Shown here piece after piece: positions 26,481-38,200 of a stretch of 64,000 bases of DNA. Source of the DNA: Yimella sp. cx-51 (GTDB lineage: Bacteria > Actinomycetota > Actinomycetes > Actinomycetales > Dermatophilaceae); contig NZ_CP072113.1 in NCBI RefSeq assembly GCF_017654605.1, positions 2,418,001 to 2,482,000 of the forward strand, written 5' to 3'. Each line of letters starts with the position of its first letter. The first letter of the stretch is position 1. Below the pieces are notes generated by a model. It had not been told where the DNA came from. It saw only the letters and a list, made by a program, of their open reading frames with translations, and did no database searches. A program made the position numbers and the translations under genes.

Positions 26481-27615
26481 GGGTCACCTCGAACGACCGG
26501 CCTCCGAACATCACACGCTCGCCGAGTTCGAGCGGGTGCCGCACCCCCGGCTCGAGCCTGCGTTCGCGTCCGTCAACACCGACGATCCGCACGCCGTTGG
26601 TCGACCTCAGGTCACGCACCCACAACCCGTCCGCTGTGCGCCCTACGGCGACATGGGTCTTGGAGATCGATCGGGCGGCATCGGGTACGGCAATCGCCTC
26701 CACCTCACCCACTCCCGCGGGTGCGACAGGGTCGCGACCCAGAACAGCCGCCCCAACCAAAGGCACGACCCTCCCGTTGTCCAAAATCAACTGCACAGTG
26801 TCGGCGGCAGTGGGCATCGAGACCACCGTGTGCTCAGCTGATCCACCAACGGGTCGTCGTTCGACGACGACTGGCTCACCCCTGGCCACCTTCGGCTCCG
26901 CGATGGGCTGGCCGGTGGAAGGCATCGACCACGGAGTCGACTCGATGACCGGACCCGCATCAAGCGGCCTGTTGACTCGATGAGCTGCGGATTGGGATCC
27001 CTCGCGCGGCGATCCGGCAACCTCAGTCGAGTCGGCGAGCGCTCCGCTGGACGGAAGGCTGTCGATGCTGACGGGCACCGGCGCAACCGGATCAGGGTCG
27101 GCCTGCGTCGCCGCGGCCGGGGCGTCGGATCGCAGACAACGGCCACGTCGCGTATCGACCAGGACCACGCCGGCCATCCGGTCGAGCCAGTTCTGGTTGA
27201 GCGGCGGACGAATCGTGGCAAGAGAGGCGATGTACCCCAGACCGCAGGTGAGGCTGGCCACCAATCCCTCGACGATCAGTTTCAGGAAGGCGCCGGCTGA
27301 CGCTTTGCGCCCGGTGTACTGGCCGACGTGGCGCAGGCCGAGCACGAACTGCCCCGGAGTGGCCGCGGCGCTCACCAGTGTGTAGATCGCCAAGACCCAG
27401 TAGATCGGGAGCAGGAGGAGCCCAGCCCAACTGACAACAACCGGGAGGTGCAGCACCAATCGGGAGCCGAACACGAGCGCATAGGCCAGCAGTGGCACCG
27501 CCGCGTCCAACGCTCGCGCGAACACCCGGCGACCGGTCTCGACCGGGGCGTACCCGGCGAGCACACCGTCAGGTACGACCGGACTCCCGGTGGGCGGGCT
27601 TTGCTCCGTCGTCAT
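26473..27615 (-). CDS. RDD-family membrane protein with C-terminal FHA domain
   Basis: 380 residues. Residues 25-175 form an RDD-type membrane domain (RRVFARALDAAVPLLAYALV; LVSAAATPGQFVLGLRHV; near its end NQNWLDRMAGVVLVDTR). A Pro/Ser-rich linker leads to an FHA domain at about 280-378 (GAAVLGRDPVAPAGVGEVEA, ARSISKTHVAV, RDLRSTNGVRIV). The ATG at 27615 has GGAGG 4 bases upstream and overlaps the transglutaminase-like gene by 4 bases. The arrangement places a phosphopeptide reader at the membrane. RDD proteins are otherwise poorly understood. Confidence 0.85.
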   Translation of the reverse strand: MTTEQSPPTGSPVVPDGVLAGYAPVETGRRVFARALDAAVPLLAYALVFGSRLVLHLPVVVSWAGLLLLPIYWVLAIYTLVSAAATPGQFVLGLRHVGQYTGRKASAGAFLKLIVEGLVASLTCGLGYIASLATIRPPLNQNWLDRMAGVVLVDTRRGRCLRSDAPAAATQADPDPVAPVPVSIDSLPSSGALADSTEVAGSPREGSQSAAHRVNRPLDAGPVIESTPWSMPSTGQPIAEPKVARGEPVVVERRPVGGSAEHTVVSMPTAADTVQLILDNGRVVPLVGAAVLGRDPVAPAGVGEVEAIAVPDAARSISKTHVAVGRTADGLWVRDLRSTNGVRIVGVDGRERRLEPGVRHPLELGERVMFGGRSFEVTHG

Positions 27616-29993
27616 GGGGCCTCCTTGATCGGACCAGTCGGCATTACAGACCGAAACGCGTTGGCCATCAACGGCTTCCGTGTCGTATGACGGTTGGAGT
27701 GACGCCCTGAACGCAGCGACCGGGGCGACACTGCGGCACGCATCCGACGCCATCGCGACTGAGTCGTGCGCATCGAGGCAACGACCTGCGCGCCGGTCTC
27801 CCACGAATCATCAGACGTCGAGGCGTCGGGTTCGTCGCCGCCGAAGACATGCGCATCGACGGACCGGGCGAAGCCCACCGCACCTGCCTCGGGGAAGCGC
27901 GCAGTCACTCGGTCGGCTGCTTCCTGGCGGGTCTCGTTCTTGGCGCGGGGCAGCCCTAGATCGATTGCGGCGTCCATCACTTCATCCCAGGCTCCACTGA
28001 TCCGATCGCTGAAGCGCGCGCGATGAGAGCGCTTCTTGCGCCGACGACGCTTCAGGGCGAGCACGACCACGAAGGGGGCGACAAGCATCGTGAGACCACC
28101 AGTCACGTACGCGACGGTGCGCACCAAGCCCGCCCAATCGAATCCTGGTTCGGCAGCCTTCTGCTTCTTGGCCTGCTTGCCATCGCTCACCGCGGCCGGC
28201 GGTTCGGCATTGTCTTTCGGTGGGATCGGCGGTGGAAGCACCCGTGGCTTCGGTTGGGGCTGGGGGGACATGGTCTGCACCTGCGGTGTGCGATCACGAT
28301 CGGGAGTCGGGTCGAAGGCGACCCACCCTGCCTTCTGGAAGGGCACCTCCACCCACACGTGGACGTCGTTGCCGGTGAACGTGATCGGGCCTGACAAAGC
28401 CTTGTCGGGATCCGCGTAGAAGCCCATGACAACGCGCGCGGGAATGCCCTTGGAGCGCGCCATGAGCGCCATCGCCACGGCGTACTGTTCATCGTCACCG
28501 ATCAGTTGCGGCAGTTCCAACATCGTGCCCATTCGTTCGGCGGTGTGCCCTGCACGCGACTTGCCGTCCGAACCATTGGAGTAGAACCCGGTAGTGCGCA
28601 GAGTCGACTCGATCGCCCGCAGTTGGTCAATGGGTGCCCGGGCCTTGGCGGTGTAGTCATCGGCCAGTTTCGACACAGCATCCGGCACATTCGTATCGCC
28701 GATCTCGCCACCGAGCGGTTGGTCGGAGCGCAACGCCTCATCCGTGGCCAAGGGGCGGCTCAGTAGATCGACCTGGTAACGGGCACCCGAACGCACCTGC
28801 GCGGTCGTCAGCAGGTTTCCGGTTGCAGGACTGTAGTGCAGACCCGCGGCGCGAGGCTCAGCGTCGCTTCCGGTGAAACGCACTCCCTCGACCGTTCCGC
28901 CACCCGGCATCCAGACACCTGAGTAGCCGCTGATCGAGATGTCGAGCACCGACCGTTTGCCATTGCTGCGCTGTTGATCGAAGCGTTCGCCGATGCGTAC
29001 GAAGTTTGTGGACGAGCCACCGACGGAGTACACGATGCCGTCGTAGGCATCGAGCACCGCCAACTGCACGCGCTGCCCCTTGGCCAGCCCGGCCACCGTC
29101 ACCAACGGCGTTTGTTTCAGGTCGCGCTCGAGATACCTGAAGTCGGTCAGGGGGCTGGCATAGGACCGAAGGTCGAGCGGCGGCACGACATGATCGCGAA
29201 GCACGTAGCGGGAGTCGCCGACCACGGCAGGCGTCGCGGCGTAAGCCACACCCATTGCCACGGCCAGTCCGACCAGCGCGGCCGCGACCCTCGCAACAAC
29301 TCCTGACCGCACCGAGGCACGCTCGAAAACGGCGACCTCATCGGCTTCCCTCACCAGCACGGAGCGAATCACGTTCCAGCACAGCGCAACCGCAACGAAG
29401 GCGACGCCCTGCCAGACCGCCAGCGGCGCGTGCTGCGTGCCCCACAGAATGCCCACGATGAGAAAAGCGGCTGCCGGAACCAAGGCGAACAGATGCCACC
29501 GCGCCCGCATCGCGAGGCTGAAAGAAAGGACGGAACAGACGACGGCAGAGAGATACGGGACGACGGTCGGCCCGGTGAAAGCACTGGCAGGTGTGCTGAC
29601 GGTGAGCAGGTCGCGCCACGCGTCGACAGTCAACAGCGCCAGTCGGCGCAGGGTGACGAGTGTCGGCAGCACACCGCCAGTAGCTGTGGTGGGCAGAGCA
29701 AATAGTCCGCCGAACAAGAAATAGGTCGCGACCACCACAGCTGTCGTACCAAGCACGCTCCAGCGTCGCCACGCAGAAAGCAGCGCGATGCCTGCTCCGA
29801 GCAGCACGCCTCCGCCAGCCGCGCGATAGCCGGGAGAGCCACCGAATACTGGGCCGAAGGCAAGCACGCCGATACCCATCAAGAGCGCGAAGCAGACCAG
29901 ATCTGCCGGCCATGTGCGCGGCAGCCCGGTGGCTGCGTCGATCCGATGAGTGCGCCGCTGCGATCTGCGCAGCGGCAAGGACATCGCCGTCAC
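27612..29993 (-). CDS. TgpA-like membrane protein with transglutaminase-like domain lacking the catalytic Cys
   Basis: 793 residues. About seven membrane segments lie in the first 250 residues (DUF3488-like). An extracellular transglutaminase-like domain follows near 440-570, then one more helix at about 620-645 and a cytoplasmic tail. The papain-like Cys normally found in G-x-C-x-x-[YF]-A is replaced: the sequence is GDDEQYAVAMALMARSKGIP (about 500-520). The His (VHVWVEV, near 544) and Asp (FDPTPDRDRTP, near 560) remain. It is therefore probably not an active transglutaminase or protease. The GTG at 29993 overlaps the DUF58 stop by 4 bases; an ATG three codons later is possible. DUF58, MoxR and this family are commonly linked. 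Confidence 0.85.
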   Translation of the reverse strand: MTAMSLPLRRSQRRTHRIDAATGLPRTWPADLVCFALLMGIGVLAFGPVFGGSPGYRAAGGGVLLGAGIALLSAWRRWSVLGTTAVVVATYFLFGGLFALPTTATGGVLPTLVTLRRLALLTVDAWRDLLTVSTPASAFTGPTVVPYLSAVVCSVLSFSLAMRARWHLFALVPAAAFLIVGILWGTQHAPLAVWQGVAFVAVALCWNVIRSVLVREADEVAVFERASVRSGVVARVAAALVGLAVAMGVAYAATPAVVGDSRYVLRDHVVPPLDLRSYASPLTDFRYLERDLKQTPLVTVAGLAKGQRVQLAVLDAYDGIVYSVGGSSTNFVRIGERFDQQRSNGKRSVLDISISGYSGVWMPGGGTVEGVRFTGSDAEPRAAGLHYSPATGNLLTTAQVRSGARYQVDLLSRPLATDEALRSDQPLGGEIGDTNVPDAVSKLADDYTAKARAPIDQLRAIESTLRTTGFYSNGSDGKSRAGHTAERMGTMLELPQLIGDDEQYAVAMALMARSKGIPARVVMGFYADPDKALSGPITFTGNDVHVWVEVPFQKAGWVAFDPTPDRDRTPQVQTMSPQPQPKPRVLPPPIPPKDNAEPPAAVSDGKQAKKQKAAEPGFDWAGLVRTVAYVTGGLTMLVAPFVVVLALKRRRRKKRSHRARFSDRISGAWDEVMDAAIDLGLPRAKNETRQEAADRVTARFPEAGAVGFARSVDAHVFGGDEPDASTSDDSWETGAQVVASMRTTQSRWRRMRAAVSPRSLRSGRHSNRHTTRKPLMANAFRSVMPTGPIKEAP

Positions 29994-31288
29994 AGCAGAC
30001 TCGCGATCGCACGAGGCAAGGAGTCGAGTTCGGGCACATCGAGCACCACCAAATCGCCGATGCGGCGCCGGTCCCCCGTCAGTTGCACACCACACCGGAT
30101 CGCGAACGTGACGACGTCGAGCGGAAGGTTGTTGCGTGCCCGCCGAAGGGTCTGTCCGTCGCTCGACCCGCCGGTGATGATCGTCGCGATCGATGCTCCT
30201 GGTGCGACCGTCAGCGCGTGGGAGGCGAGCTCGGACAAGTCCCGTTTGTCGGACTGAAGCTCGACAGTGCTCATCTGGTCGAGCAACGTCGCCCCGGTCG
30301 GCGCGACGATTCGCCCGCTATTGGTGACGATGGTGACTTCGCGTTCTTCACGCATCGCTTGCAACCCCAACGATGCCGCGGCAGAGACCGCCGTCTCGAA
30401 GTCTTCGGGGTCGAGATAGTCCTGCGGACGGATGGAGAGCACCACGAGCAGGTGCGATCGACGGGTCTCCTCGAACTGCCGCACCATCAGCCGACCGACG
30501 CGCGCAGTCGTCCGCCAATGGATCGCCCGCCGGTCGTCGCCCGGCACGTAGTCGCGCAACGCGTGGAACGAGACATCCGAGGACGACAGGTCGTGCGTTG
30601 TGACACCTTCGATGTCACGCAGGAATCCGGCCTTGCGAGCGTCCAGACGAATGGTGCGCGGGTGCACATACAGGTCAACCTGGTCGGAGAGGTCCTTGAC
30701 CCTGCGCACCAGCGCGAACGGGTCAGCGCGCACCGCCCTCACCGGGCCGAGGACGATGTGTCCGCGGCGACGCGTCGGCACAGTGAAGATCTCCTCGTGC
30801 TCGCCGTCACGGGCCAGGGCTGGAATGGAGAAGCCGGCGGCGCCCTTGCCGACCGGGAGTTCCGCCCGCACCGGCAGACGGCTCACACCGGATCGCGGCG
30901 ATGCCACCACCCGACCCATCGCCTGCTCACCGATCTGAACTCGGTTGGCAATCAATTCGATTCGCGCACGTAGTGGCGCAGGACCAATGACCCAGAGCAG
31001 AGCGAGAACCAGCACGACCGCACCGCAGACTGCGCCGGCAACCAGCTCAGCCCAGCCACGAGATGCACCGACGTACAAACCGAGAAGGATCGCGGCGAGA
31101 AGCACCCAACCGGCGGTAGTCACCGTCGACAGAGCCGGTGCCGTGCGGGCAAGTACGGGCTCAGCCCGATCGAGCAGACGTTCCCGACCGTCCAAGGCTC
31201 GCTCGCGCAGCGCCGCCACCCGAGTCGACAAGCCCGAGGGGCGAAGTCGCGCGCGGCGAGGACTCACCGGTTGGTCGACAGCGGTCAA
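29990..31288 (-). CDS. DUF58 domain protein
   Basis: 432 residues. Two adjoining membrane helices (about 57-105) are followed by a beta-rich region. The DUF58/VWA-like core then carries the signature VSFHALRDYVPGDDRRAIHW, followed by RTTARVGRLMVRQFEET. Such proteins pair with MoxR AAA+ ATPases and a transglutaminase-like membrane protein. They are thought to act in assembly or maturation of envelope complexes. The start codon is TTG, overlapping the moxR stop as TTGA. This fits the chain of coupled genes; no better ATG is nearby. Confidence 0.88.
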   Translation of the reverse strand: MTAVDQPVSPRRARLRPSGLSTRVAALRERALDGRERLLDRAEPVLARTAPALSTVTTAGWVLLAAILLGLYVGASRGWAELVAGAVCGAVVLVLALLWVIGPAPLRARIELIANRVQIGEQAMGRVVASPRSGVSRLPVRAELPVGKGAAGFSIPALARDGEHEEIFTVPTRRRGHIVLGPVRAVRADPFALVRRVKDLSDQVDLYVHPRTIRLDARKAGFLRDIEGVTTHDLSSSDVSFHALRDYVPGDDRRAIHWRTTARVGRLMVRQFEETRRSHLLVVLSIRPQDYLDPEDFETAVSAAASLGLQAMREEREVTIVTNSGRIVAPTGATLLDQMSTVELQSDKRDLSELASHALTVAPGASIATIITGGSSDGQTLRRARNNLPLDVVTFAIRCGVQLTGDRRRIGDLVVLDVPELDSLPRAIASLL

Positions 31289-32259
31289 GACGCGACGCCT
31301 CGCACCGTCGGCGCCTCGGTGGACGCGAGGGCCTTGGCCAACACGTTCTCTGGCGTCGCACCGGCGAATTCAGCATCGGGTGACATCACCAGGCGGTGCG
31401 TCCACACCGGCGCGCTGAGTTCCTTGATGTCGTCCGGTGTCACATAGTTGCGGCCGTGCGCAGCAGCCCACACCCGGGCTGCCCGCACCATCGCAATGGC
31501 GCCACGGGTCGACACCCCGAGCGTGGTGTCGACGTCGTAACGCGTTGCCTCGACCAATCGCTGCACGTAATCGAGCACGGCATCGTCCACATGGTTCTCC
31601 CGCACCAAATCAGCCATTTCGGCGATCGCGGTCGTCGAGATGATCGGGCGTAGATTCTTGGTGCGATCAGGCTGCGCCGAGTTCGCCAAGACCTGCACCG
31701 AGGCCGTGCGGTCCGGATAACCCACGGAGGTCTTCATCAGAAAGCGGTCGAGCTGAGCCTCGGGCAAACGGTAGGTGCCCGCTTGTTCGATCGGGTTCTG
31801 CGTCGCGATCACCATGAACGGTCGCCCAGCGTCATAGCGAGTGCCGTCGACGGTCACCCGCGACTCCTCCATCACCTCCAGCAGCGCCGACTGGGTCTTC
31901 GGCGATGCCCGGTTGATCTCGTCGGCCAACACGATCGAAGCGAAGATCGGGCCCTTGTGGAACTCCCACTGCCCACTCTTCTGGTCGTACATCGTCACGC
32001 CCGTGATGTCGCTCGGAAGCAGGTCGGGCGTGAACTGGATACGGCTGTGCGTGCCCTGCACCGTCGCCGCCATCGCGCGGGCCAACGCTGTCTTCCCTGT
32101 GCCCGGCGCGTCCTCCAACAGCAGATGGCCCTCGGTCAGCATGCAGGTCAACGCCAGCCGGATCACCGGCGCCTTGCCCAGCAGCGCTTCGCCGATGTTG
32201 GCGGTGAGCTTCTCGAACGTCCCTGCAAACCAAGCGGCGTTCTCAGCGGAAATCGTCAT
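31285..32259 (-). CDS. MoxR-type AAA+ ATPase
   Basis: 324 residues of the MoxR/RavA group. Walker A is EDAPGTGKTALARAMAA and Walker B is VLADEINRASPKTQSALLEV. The sensor 1 region is FMVIATQNPIEQAGTYRLPE. The C-terminal lid contains STRGAIAMVRAARVWAA. MoxR proteins remodel or activate partner proteins, typically the VWA/DUF58 protein encoded next to them, as here. The gene starts 12 bases after the stop of the 2000-residue protein gene, so it probably belongs to the same transcript. Confidence 0.93.
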   Translation of the reverse strand: MTISAENAAWFAGTFEKLTANIGEALLGKAPVIRLALTCMLTEGHLLLEDAPGTGKTALARAMAATVQGTHSRIQFTPDLLPSDITGVTMYDQKSGQWEFHKGPIFASIVLADEINRASPKTQSALLEVMEESRVTVDGTRYDAGRPFMVIATQNPIEQAGTYRLPEAQLDRFLMKTSVGYPDRTASVQVLANSAQPDRTKNLRPIISTTAIAEMADLVRENHVDDAVLDYVQRLVEATRYDVDTTLGVSTRGAIAMVRAARVWAAAHGRNYVTPDDIKELSAPVWTHRLVMSPDAEFAGATPENVLAKALASTEAPTVRGVAS

Positions 32260-32271
32260 TTCTCTGCTTTC

Positions 32272-35200
32272 TCAGTTGGGCGAACAGAAGTCATGGGCGG
32301 GGTCACTGATCGCTCCATAGAACAGAGACGTGCTTCCGACGTTCGCATTCGAAATCCAGTCGTGATTTCCGTTCCCGTCAACGTTTCCCACCCATTCCCA
32401 AGCTCGGTATCCCGGGCCGGAGCTCCCGGCGGCACACCGAACTCTGGAATTCGGGGCGTAACCGAAGAGCCTCACCTGGGTGCACGTCCTACCGCCGCAG
32501 TCGACAGAGCGGGTCTGGTAATCCCCGCGATAGACCGGCGGTGGCGGCTCTGCCGCACTGGTCGCGGACGCACACTTCTCGTCCGTGGCGCCTGACTCGG
32601 CCTGGGTGACGCGCACACACAACGTCCGGGTGGTGCTGTAGCCGACGCTGGAGAAGGTGTAGCTGCCACTGTCACTGACGCCGCCAGAGGCGTCCCGGGT
32701 GAGGGCGTAGGTCGCGGGTCGCCCGTTGCCCGAACCGCCTGACCAGGAGCACGCGATGTCCTGAGCGCCACTGGCACTGCAACTGGGCTGCGGTGCGGTC
32801 GGCCGACCATAGGGAGTCGCTGCGGGAGCCGACACTTCGTTACCAGGACCAGACCTGTCGCCGACCGCTCGCACCGAGACCTGCACGGCCTGGCCGTTGG
32901 TGAAGCCGCCCACATTGCCGGATCCACCAGGCAGGTTGACCCATGCCCCAGCCCCATTGCGTGCTTGGTAGGTCACGGTGTTGCCGTTGCCGGCGGCTCC
33001 GGACGCGGTGACCGCAATCTGACCATCGGTGCCGGTCGCTCGCGCGGTCACCGACGTCGGGCTCCCGACCCGGCGGGCCACGTTGACGCCTGAAACCTGC
33101 GCAACTGACTCGCCACCGGCGTTCTTCGCGGTGACCTTCACCGAAATGGTGCCCGTGGCCGTCACGTTGAACGAGCAGGTTGTCGCCGCTTGGTTCTGAC
33201 ACTGCGTCGTGCCGCCCGACCACGCCACCGAGTAGGTGACGGGGCTGCCGTTGGCGTTGGCCGGCGACCAGGAGACCGAAACAGAGTTGCTCGTGTGGTC
33301 AGGGGCCTCCGTGACTGCCGGGGTGTTGACCGCGAACGCACCGGGTTGATCGAACGGTGTCGCACACGAACGCGGGCCAGGTTCGGAGGTTCCCGCGGCA
33401 TTGGTGGCAGTGACGCTGAAACAGATCTCGCCCGTGCCTCCGGGCAGACCCGTCCAGTTGAGGGAAGTACTCGTGCCGTTGTCTCGGCTGGCACCGTTGC
33501 TGGAGGTGACGGTGTGCTTCGTCACCTTCGTTCCATCAACCACAGCAGCGGGCCAGGACAACGCCACCGAAGTCTTGCCAGCAGTGGCGGTGAGCGATGC
33601 GGGGGCGCTCGGCTTGGCGTCGGGCGTGACAGCTGCCGACGACCCGGACCATCCAGAATCGCCTACTGCGTTACGCGCCATCACGCTAAAGGTGAGTGGC
33701 CGGCCGTTCGGCAATCCGTTGATCGTGCACGAGCTACCAGCACCGCAATTCTGTTGTCCACCAGGCCACTTGACGACATGGCCGGTCAGCGGAGAACCAT
33801 TGTTGTCGCCGTCGGTCCAACTCACCGTGGCCGTCTTCGAGGCTTGAGAACGAGCGGTGACGCCGGTGGGGGTGCTTGGCTTTCCGAGCACAGTCACGCG
33901 AATCACGCCTTGCACCTGACGATCCACCTGACCCGAGGCGTCCGCCACCCGATAGGTGACCGACATCTGACCGGTGGCGTCTGCTGCCGGGCTGACCGTC
34001 ACGCGCGTGCCACTAGCCGTCACCGATCCCTGACCGGACGCGCGAACGGGCGCGCCCACAAGGGTCAGTGGCTTGCCGCTGTCCGCGTAGGGATTGGTGA
34101 CATAGGACGTGATGTCGACAGTTGCCGACTGCCCGGCCTTCACGGTGAGGTCGGCGGGAAGCACGGTCATCGGGGGTCGGGTCGACCCGACCACGGTGAC
34201 CGGGATGGGCGCTGTTGCACTCTTGCCACTTGGCGAGGTGGCGGTGAGAGCGATGCTTCCGGTCTGGCCGACTCGAGCATTTCCTGATGCCCCGACCCTC
34301 AGGGTGCGTCCATTGAGCGAGGCGGTGAATCCAGCTGGTGCACCGCCGATTCGGTACTGCATGCCAGCCATGGCGCCCGGGTCTCGGTCAGTGACCATCG
34401 CAGCCACGTCGACCGACACCGCGGCCTCGCCGATCGCCACCTGCACCGCGGTGGGACGAATCACCGGAGTGCTGGCCTCAGCCTTCGGCGGGTTGGGGGC
34501 CGGCTTCACGGTGATCGGAATCGTGATGACCGCAGTGAGGCCGGCGGGATCGTTCGGGGTCGTACCGTCAGTCACGGGGAAAGTCACCGAACTCGGCCCC
34601 GCGAAGGTTTTGTCTGCGGTGAATACCAGGTTGCGCGGGTCCTTCACCTGCACAGCCGCACCCGCGGGCGTCTTGACCCCTGAGGCGTTCTGAAGCTGCA
34701 CCGAGCGTCCGGAGCGCACCGTGAGGTAGTTCGGGATCGAGATCGAAAGCGGCGCGCCGGCTGTAGCTGTCAGTGGCACCCGGTCGAGACGCAGCGTGGG
34801 CGGCAGGCCCGTCGCCGGCGGCACCACAATCACCGCTCGGCCAACCTGACCGTCCGGGTCAGTCACCTCGTAGAGCATCAATTGCCGTTGGTCGGTGACC
34901 GGAACGATGAGTTTGCGATCTGCCGTCACCTGGACGCCGGCCGCACCGGTCTTCAGCGTCAATGCAGCGGAGGATCCATCCGGGTCCTCGTCATTGGCAA
35001 GTACGTCGACGGTCACCGACTTCTTGTTGGCAACGGTCGATGCCGCGATGATGTCGTCACGGGCGACGGGCGCCAACAGCGGAGCGTCTTTTCGAACATC
35101 GACTGCCAGAACCCCGCGGCCAGTGCCGCCACGACCGTCGGTGATCTCGTAGTAAAAACGTTGCACCCCAACGGTTTCGGGGGTGATCAGGTCGACGCGT

Positions 35201-38200
35201 GGCCCCACGGCTGTCGCCTGCGCAGTCGTGCGCCCATCGACTGGCTTCACCGAGCCCGCCACCACAGTGATCTTGTCACCGTCCGGGTCGAAGTCGTTGG
35301 TGAGCACCGGAATCGACAACTGCCGACCCGTGCGGGCAATCACGTTGTCGGCCACCGCCACCGGCGATTGGTTCTGACCTGAATCTGGTGCGATACCCAC
35401 TGTCACCGTGGCGGTGCCCTTGGCTCCGAACCGATCAGCCACCGCGTAGGTGAACGTGTCGGAGCCGGTTGCACTGGGAAGCGCGGCGTACTGCAACTGC
35501 CCGTCGACGACGGTCACCGTTCCCTTGCCCGCGGGTCGGTCGACACCTAGCAACGTGACCGAGTCGCCATCCGGATCGATGCCGTCCAGCGGCACCGCGA
35601 CCTTTGCGGTGGTGCCGGCCAACAGACGCAGGGTGAGCGGGCTGGGAGTCGGTGCGGCGTTCTGCTTGTCCGCCGCTCGCACGGTGATGTGGACGTCCGC
35701 AGAGGCGAGGTTGGCGCGGCTGTCACGAACCGTGTAGGTGAGGTGCACATCTCCTGGCGTCGCACCCGCCAAGAAGCGCACCTTGCCAGCCGAAACGAAT
35801 GCGGTGCCGAGAGGTTTCGATCCGACCGTCTCCAGTTTCTGGTCGAGGGTCAACGTGAGCCCGCCGGGCGAGCGATCGTTGGCGAGCACATCGAGGGTGA
35901 CGATGTCGCCGGCTCGCACGGTCGCTGCATCCGGCCGGGCTTCCGGGCCGGAAACCGTCGCGGGCGGCGGCACCGGCACCACCGCCACCGCAGCAGTGGC
36001 AGATGCCTGCCCGTTCGACACCGTGTAACTGAAACTCTGGCGTCCGGTGAGCCCGCCCGGTGCCGTGACGCGCACCATTTCGCGCCCGACCATCTCCACC
36101 TGGAGCGAGGACGCCGTGGGCAGCTGCAACAACTGCAGCACCAACACTCCGCCGGCAGGATCGACGTCGTTGTCGAGTACGGGCACGAGCACTGAACCGC
36201 CGACGGGTAGCGCCGCCAGGTCGTTCTCGGCGACCGGCGGCTGGGCTTTTGCACCTGGCGCCGCAACATCCACACGGATTCGACCTGTCGAGTTGCCGGT
36301 GCCGTCGGAGACCGTGTAGGGCAGGTAGTACGTGCCTGCTTTGGCAACGTTGAGGGTCAATGTGCCCGACGAGTTGTCGACGCGCAGCGATCCCTGACCC
36401 GAAGCTGGCACAGGGCCCGCCTGCACCAGCCGCAATGAATCTCCGTTGGCATCGGTGTCGTTGAGCAATGGTTTGACCACCACGTCAACTCCGGCCGGGG
36501 CAAGCACGAAGTCGGTGTTGGCAACCGGCAACACGTTGCCCCGCGACTTCACCTTGACCGTGATCGACCCTGATGCATCCTTCGTGCCGTCGCTCACCAC
36601 CACCGGCACGTTGAGCGTGCCTGCCGCCGTACCGTCGATGACGATCGTCACCGATCCCTGCTCGTTGTAGGTGACGGTCGCACCCTTGGTTGACGCGGCC
36701 GACTTCAGGAAGATCGGGTCGCCCTCGGGGTCGATCCAGTCCTGCAACACGTTGTATGCGACGCGGCCGCCCTGCACGATCTCCAGGGTCGACGTGCGCT
36801 TCGAGATCGGCGGATTCTGCACGCTCGTCGGGAAGACGGTGACCTTCACGGAGGCCTCCGCGGTGCCGCCACGACCATCGGAAACGGCGTAGCGGAAGGT
36901 GCCGGCGCCGGTTGCCGATGCATTGGTTTCAATCTGAAGCGCTTGCCCTCCTCGCACCGCGGAGACCTTGCCCACCGGAGTGGACGTGGTCGGCTTGGCT
37001 ACCAACACGTCCCCATCGGGATCGGAGTCGTTGTCGAGCGCAGGCAAGGTCACAGAGGTGCCCGCTCTCACTCCATATGCGTCATCGAGAGCAATCGGCT
37101 TGCGGTTGTTGGTGTCCTTGTCAGCATCGGAGCGCTGCGCGGTGGTTTCGGTGGTGCTCTGCTTGGAGTCGCGCTTCTTCTGGTCTTCCAACTGTGCCCG
37201 GATGTCCTGCCAGTTGTTGACCTTCTGCATGTTCTTGTCGACCAAGTAGACGTCGCCGTTGCCGATGTCGTTGAGCACCACCACGGCCCGGTTGACCCGA
37301 TAGACCAGTTGCCCGCCACCTGCAAGCGCCGACACGGTGCGCGCCTCGCTCTTTGCCTCGTCACCGCAGTCACGCCGGTAGTTCCCGGTGCCTGACCAAG
37401 CGGCATAAGTGCACCCAGCAACAACCACAGGAGCGGCGGGCACTCCGGCAGCCGTGACACTTCCTGCTGCAACGCGCGTCGGACTTCCGGCATCGAGCGG
37501 CACGGAGATCAGCTCGGTCGCCGTCGCCAGGCGCACTTGAGCAGCGGCCTCGCCCGGCTGCTGCAGCACAGCATCGGCTGCCTTCCCCAGAGCCACCGTT
37601 CCCTTTGCCGAATGGACTTCACCCCGAACCGTGTCGAGCGCGACCATTTGGTCACCCACGGCGGTCAGCACCAACTTCGATACATCGGTGACGCCCGGCA
37701 TCGTGCCGGCATCCTGCGCCGTCCACGACGCACCCTGCCGAGCAATCCTGCGCAGAACTCCGCCGGTGCCGACGGCGTTGACGGCGCCGTCCACCCCGGT
37801 CACCAAGCGTGCACCGGGCAGACCTGACACCACGGGCGTGGACGTTGCCGAGAACTCCGTGGCTGTGCGTGCATCGAGTGCCCACACCTTGCCCGCTTTG
37901 GGGTCAGCTATCGCCAGCGTGTCGCCCCCTTGTGAGGTGGACATCCCTAGCGGTACCCGAAGCGCACTGGCCAGGACGAGCGTGGCTGGATTGATTCCCT
38001 GGATCCCACCGGCGGCAGTGTCCCGCAGCGCAATGGTGTTGCCTGATTGATCCACGTCGAAGGTTGCAGCGGTCGACTGCACCCCACCGTCCAAGGTGCG
38101 GGAGGGGTAGTTCAGATGCGCAGCCAGTCGCAGCGCTTGGTTGACGACCCAAACACCGCCGTCGTTGAGCTTGAGGTCCTTGGTCGGGACGCCTTGATGG

